Assembly (NCBI RefSeq): GCF_900604935.1 | Contig: NZ_UWPC01000012.1 | Location: 1 to 47,076, forward strand | Length of the DNA stretch: 47,076 nucleotides | Direction: 5' to 3' | Source of the DNA: Vaginisenegalia massiliensis | GTDB taxonomy: Bacteria > Bacillota > Bacilli > Lactobacillales > Aerococcaceae | Shown: positions 42,440 through 47,076 of the stretch, piece by piece | Position numbering within the stretch: position 1 is the first letter of the stretch | Layout: each line of letters begins with the position of its first letter | Notes under the pieces: model-generated | Told to the model about the DNA's origin: nothing | Database searches by the model: none | Seen by the model: only the letters and a program-made list of their open reading frames with translations | Made by a program: the position numbers and the translations under genes

Positions 42440-43339
42440 ATGACACAAGAAAAAGAATGTAAATGTCAGCAAAAAGGTCAAATTTGTCAATGCCAAAAGT
42501 CAAATGAAGAAGCAGAATGTACTTGCAAGCATCATCATGACCACGAAGGATGCTGCGGAGGTCACGGGCACCAACACGATCACGAAGGATGCTGCGGAGG
42601 TCACGGCCATCATCATGATCACGAAGGGGGCTGCGGAGGTCACGGGCACCAACACGACCATGAAGGATGCTGCGGAGGTCACGGCCACCAGCACGATCAC
42701 GAAGGATGCTGTGGAGGTCATGGCTACCAGCATGACCACGAAGGATGCTGTGGAGGTCACGGCCACCAGCACGATCACGAAGGATGCTGTGGGGGTCACG
42801 GCCATCATCATGATCACGAAGGGTGCTGTTGTGGGCATAATCATGAACACTTTAATGATATTGAACCAGATGCTGGTGTTACCGTACAATTCTCAGGCTT
42901 ATTTGAAGCTCCCATCGCGGAAGTCTGGGCCATGTTAACCGAAAACGAACGCTTGAAACAATGGTTCCCCGAGCTTGAATTTGAAGCAGTGGAACCTGGA
43001 GGGCGACTAATTTTTAATTATCGTGACGGTGGTTCGGAAGAGATGATGGTATTAGATGTTGAAAAACCTCATTATTTATCCTTTACTTGGGACATCAACA
43101 TTGTCTCGTTTGAATTACAATCTGCTGAAGAGGGTCAAACTGAAATGGTCTTTACTGAATGGATTTCTCAAGTCAATGACCATAGTCCAGTTGATTTAAC
43201 GGGCTGGATGATTTGCTTACAAAACATGGCGGCTGTATTAAATAATGAACCATTTGGTGACCGTGAAGAAAAATTTGATGAATTGTATCCACGGATTAAG
43301 ACCATGCTAGAACAACAAACAGATCAAGAATTTGATTAA
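42440..43339 (+). CDS. His/Cys-rich 13-residue repeat region fused to an SRPBCC (AHSA1-type) domain
   Basis: A 299-residue protein in three parts. Residues 1-30 hold three CxC pairs (Cys7/9, 16/18, 27/29). Residues 33-136 are eight copies of a 13-residue unit (HDHEGCCGGHGHQ consensus), giving about 33 His and 16 Cys. Residues 145-292 form an SRPBCC/AHSA1-like domain (FEAPIAEVWAMLTENERLKQW). No signal peptide, so it is cytosolic. The first two parts look like a high-capacity binder of zinc, copper or nickel; the SRPBCC part may bind a hydrophobic ligand or a protein. It follows yhaM by 20 bases with a GGGAG site. I know no characterised protein of this design. Confidence 0.8.
   Translation: MTQEKECKCQQKGQICQCQKSNEEAECTCKHHHDHEGCCGGHGHQHDHEGCCGGHGHHHDHEGGCGGHGHQHDHEGCCGGHGHQHDHEGCCGGHGYQHDHEGCCGGHGHQHDHEGCCGGHGHHHDHEGCCCGHNHEHFNDIEPDAGVTVQFSGLFEAPIAEVWAMLTENERLKQWFPELEFEAVEPGGRLIFNYRDGGSEEMMVLDVEKPHYLSFTWDINIVSFELQSAEEGQTEMVFTEWISQVNDHSPVDLTGWMICLQNMAAVLNNEPFGDREEKFDELYPRIKTMLEQQTDQEFD
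42536..42847 (+). repeat. In-frame minisatellite: 8 x 39 bp
   Basis: Eight contiguous 39-bp units encode the 13-residue repeats. Units are nearly identical in the EGCCGGHGH core and differ mainly at third positions and at the last codon (Gln, His, or Tyr-Gln in unit 5). The eighth unit is degenerate. The tract is clearly more GC-rich than the flanking genes. Copy number should vary by slippage without breaking the frame. Confidence 0.9.
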
Positions 43340-43350
43340 ACTAAAAAAAG

Positions 43351-43380
43351 GAACGATTTCAATTGAAATCGTTCTTTTTT
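43351..43380. terminator. Bidirectional terminator (repeat protein / prsA)
   Basis: Perfect 24-bp palindrome GAACGATTTCAA-TTGAAATCGTTC (43351-43374) flanked by A and T runs. Confidence 0.8.
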
Positions 43381-43388
43381 AATGAATA

Positions 43389-44369
43389 TTATTCAGCTTT
43401 TGGTTTAGATTCTTGTGCTTGGCTAGCAGGTGCATCTTGACCTGTAGGTTGGGCAGATTGTTTTGAAATATTGATTAAGTCAGTTACAGCTGATTTAAGG
43501 TCGGCATCTTTAATATCAATTTTAGCTTTTTTGATTAACTCGCCGATAATGCCATAAGCAAATTTTTGATCAGCAAATTTACTATCGATATACTCTTTTT
43601 TCACTTGATCTTTGATTTTATCATAAGGTTTCTTTTCGCCATTATTAATCACTTTAATGACATGGTAGCCATATTGTGATTTAACTGGTTTTTCGGTCAT
43701 TTGACCATTTTTAAGTTTAGTCACGGCTTTTTCAAATTCAGGTACCATTTGCCCTTTAGTAAAAGGACTTAATAATCCACCGTTTTGAGCAGATCCGTCA
43801 GTTGAAACTTCTTTGGCAACATCATCAAATTTTTCACCATTGTTGATACGATCGATGGCTTTTTGAGCTTCTTCTTCGGTTTTAACTAGGATGTGTTGGG
43901 CTTCCATCTTAGGTGAGTACCCTTCTTTGTAGTAGGCTTGAACCGCTTTGTCTGAAGTGTCGATTTCTTTTTCTACAACTTCACGGAACATATTACGAAC
44001 ATAAATTTGATGTTTAAATTCATCAATTGAACCTAATTGTTGATATGAAAGTAATTGTTGGAAGGTTTCTTCGCCACCAGCTTCTTTGACTTGCTTAGCA
44101 ACTTCTTCATCTGCTGCTTTTTTAAGTTTATTAGCATCTTGGACATTAGCTTCTAAAACTTGTTCTAAAATCATAGTCCGTAGGGTGGCAGTACCTGAAG
44201 CTTTCTTCATTTCGTTATAAAAATCACCCTTTGTGATTTTTTTATCGCCAATCGTGGCAATAACTTGACTATCATTTTGGCTAGCTTGTTTATCATTGGC
44301 TTGTGAGCAGCCAGTAAGTAAAGTTGCGCCAGTAGCAATTGTCATAAAGGTAATTACGTGTTTCTTCAT
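43389..44369 (-). CDS. prsA: PrsA-type foldase lipoprotein (parvulin)
   Basis: A 326-residue extracellular, membrane-anchored peptidyl-prolyl isomerase. Signal peptide with lipobox TLLTGC (lipidated Cys at about 21). A SurA-like N-terminal region is followed by a parvulin domain (about 128-225; MEAQHILVKTEEEA, GGLLSPFTKGQMVPEFEKA, SQYGYHVIKV), then a C-terminal helical part ending in a Gln/Pro/Ala-rich tail. It helps secreted proteins and PBPs to fold outside the membrane. Start MKKHV at 44369 is supported by AGGAGC upstream. Confidence 0.9.
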   Translation of the reverse strand: MKKHVITFMTIATGATLLTGCSQANDKQASQNDSQVIATIGDKKITKGDFYNEMKKASGTATLRTMILEQVLEANVQDANKLKKAADEEVAKQVKEAGGEETFQQLLSYQQLGSIDEFKHQIYVRNMFREVVEKEIDTSDKAVQAYYKEGYSPKMEAQHILVKTEEEAQKAIDRINNGEKFDDVAKEVSTDGSAQNGGLLSPFTKGQMVPEFEKAVTKLKNGQMTEKPVKSQYGYHVIKVINNGEKKPYDKIKDQVKKEYIDSKFADQKFAYGIIGELIKKAKIDIKDADLKSAVTDLINISKQSAQPTGQDAPASQAQESKPKAE

Positions 44370-44399
44370 AAGTAATCGGCTCCTATTTATCAAATTAGC

Positions 44400-44446
44400 A
44401 AAAAAATGCTAGGATTATGCATAAAAAAACTATAACATAATCCTAG
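44400..44446 (-). terminator. Terminator between yhaH and prsA
   Basis: Minus-strand stem CTAGGATTATG / CATAATCCTAG (44446-44409) followed by a T-run (44406-44400). prsA therefore probably has its own promoter or relies on read-through. Confidence 0.7.
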
Positions 44447-44479
44447 TTGAAATTGAATATCTTCATAGAAATTACAAGC

Positions 44480-44833
44480 TTATTTATTAATTTGAATGTC
44501 TTCCATTCCATCTTTAATGTCTGTTTGTAAGGTTTCAACTTGATTCATAACGCGGTTAATACGAGGTTTGCTTTCTTCGGAAAAATGTTGAATCGCTGTT
44601 TGTAAATCTTTAACAGCACTTTGAGCTTGTGGTAATCCTTCTTTGGATAAGCGTTCAATAGCTACTTTAAGATTATCCACTTTGAAACGAACATCGTCGA
44701 CATCCGTTCGAGTTTGATCAAGATAAAGTTTTAAATCTTGACGGGTTTCTTCTCCTTTTTTAGGGGCGTTTAATAAAGCTACAATCCCTCCGATGACACT
44801 ACCAAATAATAATCCTTGTCCGAATTTTGACAT
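44480..44833 (-). CDS. yhaH: YtxH-domain protein YhaH
   Basis: A 117-residue protein. An N-terminal hydrophobic segment (GQGLLFGSVIGGIVALLNAP, 5-24) of the YtxH type ends in the basic KKGEETRQDL motif; the rest is amphipathic helix. Function unknown; YtxH proteins are often stress-linked. It lies between hit and prsA in the same order as in B. subtilis, 10 bases after the hit stop. Confidence 0.82.
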   Translation of the reverse strand: MSKFGQGLLFGSVIGGIVALLNAPKKGEETRQDLKLYLDQTRTDVDDVRFKVDNLKVAIERLSKEGLPQAQSAVKDLQTAIQHFSEESKPRINRVMNQVETLQTDIKDGMEDIQINK

Positions 44834-44843
44834 AATAACCCTC

Positions 44844-45269
44844 CTATGATAATTGATTTGAAAGTTTACTTGCGATTTGACCTAAGCTTTCGGCATCATA
44901 GTCAGCTTGATGATTCGTGAAAGTTAGACCAAAGCCATCTTCTTTGTGATAACGGGGAATAAGATGGAAGTGTGAATGAAAGACCGATTGATAGGCAAGA
45001 GGACGGTTATTGTTAACAATATTAAGTCCCTTCATGTCTGGAAACGCTTGTTCCATAGCACGAGCAATTTTAGGAATTCGAGCGAAGACTTGCCCAGCTA
45101 GGTCATCCTCGTAAGCAAAAATATCTGTCACATGTTGTTTTGGAATAACTAAAGTATGACCAGGGGTAACTTGTGAGATGTCTAAGAAAGCTAAAACAAG
45201 CTCATCTTCATAAACCTTATGACAAGGAATCTCACCAGCAACTATCTTACAAAAAATACAATCTTCCAT
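44844..45269 (-). CDS. hit: HIT-family nucleotide hydrolase
   Basis: A 141-residue HIT protein (Hint-type). MEDCIFCKIVAGEIP with zinc-site cysteines at the N-terminus and the histidine triad HSHFHLIPR near residue 98. It hydrolyses phosphoramidates of adenosine in related species. ATG 45269 is chosen because AAGGAG lies 8 bases upstream; a GTG nine bases earlier is inside that spacing. It leads the hit-yhaH(-prsA) cluster. Confidence 0.9.
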   Translation of the reverse strand: MEDCIFCKIVAGEIPCHKVYEDELVLAFLDISQVTPGHTLVIPKQHVTDIFAYEDDLAGQVFARIPKIARAMEQAFPDMKGLNIVNNNRPLAYQSVFHSHFHLIPRYHKEDGFGLTFTNHQADYDAESLGQIASKLSNQLS

Positions 45270-45489
45270 TAATAACACTCCTTAAACGGATAAAGTTGGC
45301 TTTGTCTAAAGGATAACATACTTTTGCCCAAGTCTGAAATGATTTAGCGCAAAAATAGAGAAATTGAATGATGGCACCAACGTATTTAGTGTTCATAAAA
45401 AAATCATATTTTATTCACTATAAATTACATTCTAATCATTTTTTTTCATATTATTTTCTTTATTAAATCCTTTTAACAAGGGTCTCGTA

Positions 45490-45498
45490 TGCTATAAT
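45490..45498 (+). promoter_or_regulatory. Extended -10 promoter for the secreted protein gene
   Basis: TGCTATAAT forms an extended -10 with a perfect TATAAT. A weak TTTTAA lies 16 bases upstream. The preceding 200 bases are AT-rich and hold no gene. Confidence 0.6.
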
Positions 45499-45545
45499 AT
45501 GTTTGTTATTTAATCAGGAGTGTAAACATTAAGGTGGGTGTGAAG

Positions 45546-46349
45546 GTGAAAGAAAAACGCAATGGCCATTTTTGGCAAATGATCTTGCTATTAAGTCTTA
45601 TGGGAAGTCTTATTATCCAAGCTTGGGTAGTTGTTCCTATTTTGGCTCAAGAATCGAGCGAGGAATCGAGTTATGATTCGATTGAATCAGTTAGTGAAAT
45701 GAGTGAATCTTTCACTTCAGAAGAGGATCCGCTTAGCGAGGATTCTGAGACTAGCGAGGAGTCAACTAGCATGATGGATGAAACGCCGATTCAAGATTTT
45801 TCGGCATACGCACCTTATATCCACTATATTAATTATCGTTACCAAACTAATAATCAAAAAGCTGAAACAATGGAAGTTATTATGGAATACACGCCAGATA
45901 ATAATGGCATTTTTCAAATTGCAGTCTTTGCTAATAAGCAAGTCAGTGCCCATGTACTTCAGATCCGATCTACTGGTCTATATGAGTTAGCGACTTTTGA
46001 CCAATATAGTGATGTTAAAGATTTGAGATATTCTCCGGAAGCTAGTGATGCGGATGAAAGTCTGATTATGCCAAGTGATTTGACTGTTGGCAAAAGTTTT
46101 AAAATGGGTGGTAAAGAAAACGGTCGTCGCAAAATTCTAGCTCCCGTCTCTGAATTGACAATCGGTAACCATCAGACTTTTTCTGATGTAATCTGTATCC
46201 AAGAAGAGAAAACAGTAGCGGGTCAGGTTCAAACGCAAAATTATTATTATGCAGCGGGAGTGGGCCTTATCTATGTAGAACAAGTGGATAGCCAAGGACA
46301 TTCAAATCCTGTATTGCAAATTACAAGTACACAAGGTAAGTTAAACTAA
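45546..46349 (+). CDS. Secreted Ser/Glu-rich protein of unknown function
   Basis: A 267-residue exported protein. A signal peptide (basic KEKR, hydrophobic ILLLSLMGSLIIQAWVVV, then ILAQE; cleavage likely after AQ or A) precedes an acidic Ser/Glu linker of about 50 residues (SSEESSYDSIESVS and similar). The remaining 190 residues look like a folded beta-rich domain; no family recognised. There is no lipobox or LPxTG sorting signal. GTG 45546 is preferred because AAGGTGG at 45531-45537 is well placed; GTG 45534 and 45540 are alternatives. Own promoter. Confidence 0.7.
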   Translation: MKEKRNGHFWQMILLLSLMGSLIIQAWVVVPILAQESSEESSYDSIESVSEMSESFTSEEDPLSEDSETSEESTSMMDETPIQDFSAYAPYIHYINYRYQTNNQKAETMEVIMEYTPDNNGIFQIAVFANKQVSAHVLQIRSTGLYELATFDQYSDVKDLRYSPEASDADESLIMPSDLTVGKSFKMGGKENGRRKILAPVSELTIGNHQTFSDVICIQEEKTVAGQVQTQNYYYAAGVGLIYVEQVDSQGHSNPVLQITSTQGKLN

Positions 46350-46379
46350 AGGCGTCATAACGAAAAGGGCAATTTTTTC

Positions 46380-46408
46380 TTGCATTTTTGCTGGATAATT
46401 TGTATTAT
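46380..46408 (+). promoter_or_regulatory. Promoter of tRNA-Arg
   Basis: -35 TTGCAT (46380-46385) and -10 TATTAT (46403-46408), 17-base spacing; the tRNA begins 12 bases later. Confidence 0.6.
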
Positions 46409-46419
46409 TAAATAGTTAG

Positions 46420-46491
46420 GTCGCCGTAGTGTAACGGATATCACACAAGATTCCGGTTCTTGTAATGGGGGTTCGATTCCCTCCGGCGATA
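46420..46491 (+). tRNA. tRNA-Arg (anticodon CCG)
   Basis: Cloverleaf: acceptor GTCGCCG / CGGCGAT with discriminator A; anticodon stem CAAGA / TCTTG around loop TTCCGGT, anticodon CCG at 46453-46455, reading CGG. T-arm GGGGG-TTCGATT-CCCTC. The CCA end is not encoded. A single tRNA, not a cluster. Confidence 0.93.
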
Positions 46492-46527
46492 TATTTTATA
46501 CTATTTTTGCTTATATTAGCTATCAGA

Positions 46528-46557
46528 AACGTTGATTTATCAACGTTTTTATTTTTT
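46528..46557 (+). terminator. Terminator after tRNA-Arg
   Basis: Perfect stem AACGTTGAT / ATCAACGTT with a TT loop, followed by TTTATTTTTT. Confidence 0.8.
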
Positions 46558-46580
46558 AAAAATGTTAGTTTTAAAATCTT

Positions 46581-46609
46581 TTGGCACAAATTTGGCACAA
46601 ATGGCACAC
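46581..46609. repeat. Direct repeats TTGGCACAAAT downstream of tRNA-Arg
   Basis: TTGGCACAAAT occurs at 46581-46591 and 46592-46602 in tandem, followed by a partial third GGCACA. Its position after a tRNA suggests a relic of an integrase 3' end or attachment region; no intact integrase is present. Apart from this and the terminator, 46492-46731 holds nothing I can recognise. Confidence 0.4.
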
Positions 46610-46731
46610 ATTCGTTTACTTATTCAGCACTTAATTCAATACTTTAGTTTTTTTATCAGAAGCAGAATATTAGACAGATCCTTCTATCTTTACTATCCTT
46701 AGGTTAGACTTAGTAGAAGGAGGAATTATAG

Positions 46732-46929
46732 ATGAGTGAAGAAAAATTTGATAGTAAGTTAGATCAAGTAGCTGGCAATGCAAAGGAAATAGCTGGTAAA
46801 GTCACTGACAATAAAAGCCTAGAAGCAGAAGGAAAAGTTGAAAAGCTTAAGGGCCAAGCTGGCGAAGCATTAACTGATGCTAAGGAAACCCTCAATGGAG
46901 CACTCGATGGGTTGAAGGATAATAAGTAA
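46732..46929 (+). CDS. CsbD-family stress protein
   Basis: A 65-residue Lys/Glu/Ala-rich helical protein with the CsbD pattern: EEKFDSKLDQVAGNAKEIAG, then EAEGKVEKLKGQAGEAL. CsbD proteins are abundant in general stress or stationary phase; their biochemical role is unknown. RBS GAAGGAGG before ATG 46732. The insertion sequence begins 20 bases after its stop, so the gene itself is intact but its terminator has probably been replaced. Confidence 0.88.
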   Translation: MSEEKFDSKLDQVAGNAKEIAGKVTDNKSLEAEGKVEKLKGQAGEALTDAKETLNGALDGLKDNK

Positions 46930-46949
46930 AGTAAGTAAAAAGCCATCGT

Positions 46950-47076
46950 TGTAGTGGACCCAAAAAGTTGAACTTTTTATTAAGCCACTGTCATTAAAGC
47001 AAGATTTCTGTATTCTACAGGAGTCTTGCTTTTTAATTTTCTCTTCTTCCTAACTAAATTATAATATTCTATATAG
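46950..47076 (-). mobile_element. 3' terminal part of an IS3-family insertion sequence, right copy
   Basis: Exact reverse complement of bases 1-127, beginning TGTAGTGGACCC at 46950. It is a second copy of the same element in opposite orientation, inserted between csbD and whatever follows. Flanking bases differ from those at the left end, as expected for independent insertions. Confidence 0.85.
46980..47075 (-). CDS. IS3-family transposase OrfB, C-terminal 31 codons (partial, right copy)
   Basis: Minus-strand frame identical to that at 2-97, with the stop codon at 46980-46982 and the KTPVEYR motif. The gene enters from beyond the right edge. Both visible transposase ends point into the window. 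Confidence 0.8.
   Translation of the reverse strand, partial: YIEYYNLVRKKRKLKSKTPVEYRNLALMTVA

Noticed and set aside
42536-42847. Tandem repeat array considered as a CRISPR or other spacer-containing array
   Set aside because: Units are contiguous without spacers and are in frame inside a coding gene; no cas genes are present.
42500-42938. Long open frames on both strands overlapping the His-rich gene (minus 42500-42889; plus 42504-42938)
   Set aside because: A 39-bp repeat is a multiple of three, so any stop-free frame stays open through all units. These frames are low-complexity shadows without ribosome sites.
46416-46607. 63-codon minus-strand frame across the tRNA
   Set aside because: It runs antisense through tRNA-Arg and a terminator, and shows no domain or ribosome site.

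Overview
The window looks like one chromosomal contig from a low-GC Gram-positive bacterium of the order Lactobacillales. Reasons: Firmicute-type ribosome binding sites, mannose-family PTS operons with cre sites, a Bce-type peptide-resistance module, the yheA-yhaO-yhaN-yhaM / prsA-yhaH-hit block, and a D-aspartate ligase plus racemase pair of the type used for D-Asp/D-Asn peptidoglycan cross-bridges. I cannot name the genus with confidence; the Aerococcaceae/Carnobacteriaceae/Enterococcaceae neighbourhood is plausible. Both window ends (1-127 and 46950-47076) are exact reverse complements and carry the 3' end of an IS3-family transposase. The sequence is therefore bounded by two inverted copies of one insertion sequence, and the left copy has cut a deoxynucleoside kinase gene short.

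Layout, left to right. 1-2.9 kb: IS end, broken kinase gene, small membrane protein, a divergent phosphofructokinase, a 40-bp perfect palindrome and a HAD phosphatase. 3-9 kb: an APC amino-acid permease, then a four-gene Bce-type module (response regulator, intramembrane-sensing kinase, ABC ATPase, FtsX-type permease) with a recognisable regulator operator before the transporter genes. 9.1-16.4 kb: a galactosamine-type catabolic locus. lacC and a DeoR regulator face lacD and agaS across a promoter region with a strong 26-bp operator, followed by mannose-family PTS genes IIA, yajC-like, IIB, IIC and IID. 16.8-19.9 kb: a second mannose-family operon (manLMN-manO) behind a perfect cre palindrome. 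20-22.8 kb: transaldolase, glycerol kinase and a small membrane protein.

23-27 kb: asnB-type amidotransferase, ATP-grasp D-aspartate ligase and aspartate racemase, a compact operon that probably makes and amidates the D-Asp cross-bridge. 27-32.8 kb: carboxylesterase, a second small membrane protein, DUF188, YczE-like protein, degenerate Nudix protein, PopT-type polyprenyl-phosphate transporter, glutaredoxin-like protein, cytidine deaminase and glyoxalase. 32.87-33.05 kb: a free-standing structured RNA with its own promoter and terminator. 33-37 kb: an alkaline-phosphatase-superfamily protein that has lost most active-site residues, then a class A penicillin-binding protein. 37-45.3 kb: yheA, yhaO, yhaN, yhaM, an unusual His/Cys-rich repeat protein fused to an SRPBCC domain, and on the other strand prsA, yhaH and hit. 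45.5-47 kb: a secreted Ser/Glu-rich protein, tRNA-Arg(CCG), csbD and the second IS end.

Functionally the window combines sugar uptake and breakdown (two PTSs; the agaS-lacC-lacD route from galactosamine-6-P through tagatose-6-P to triose phosphates; transaldolase; glycerol kinase) with cell-envelope building (cross-bridge operon, PopT, class A PBP, PrsA, Bce module). The least expected items are the metal-binding-looking repeat/SRPBCC fusion, the unidentified RNA and the active-site-poor phosphodiesterase homologue.
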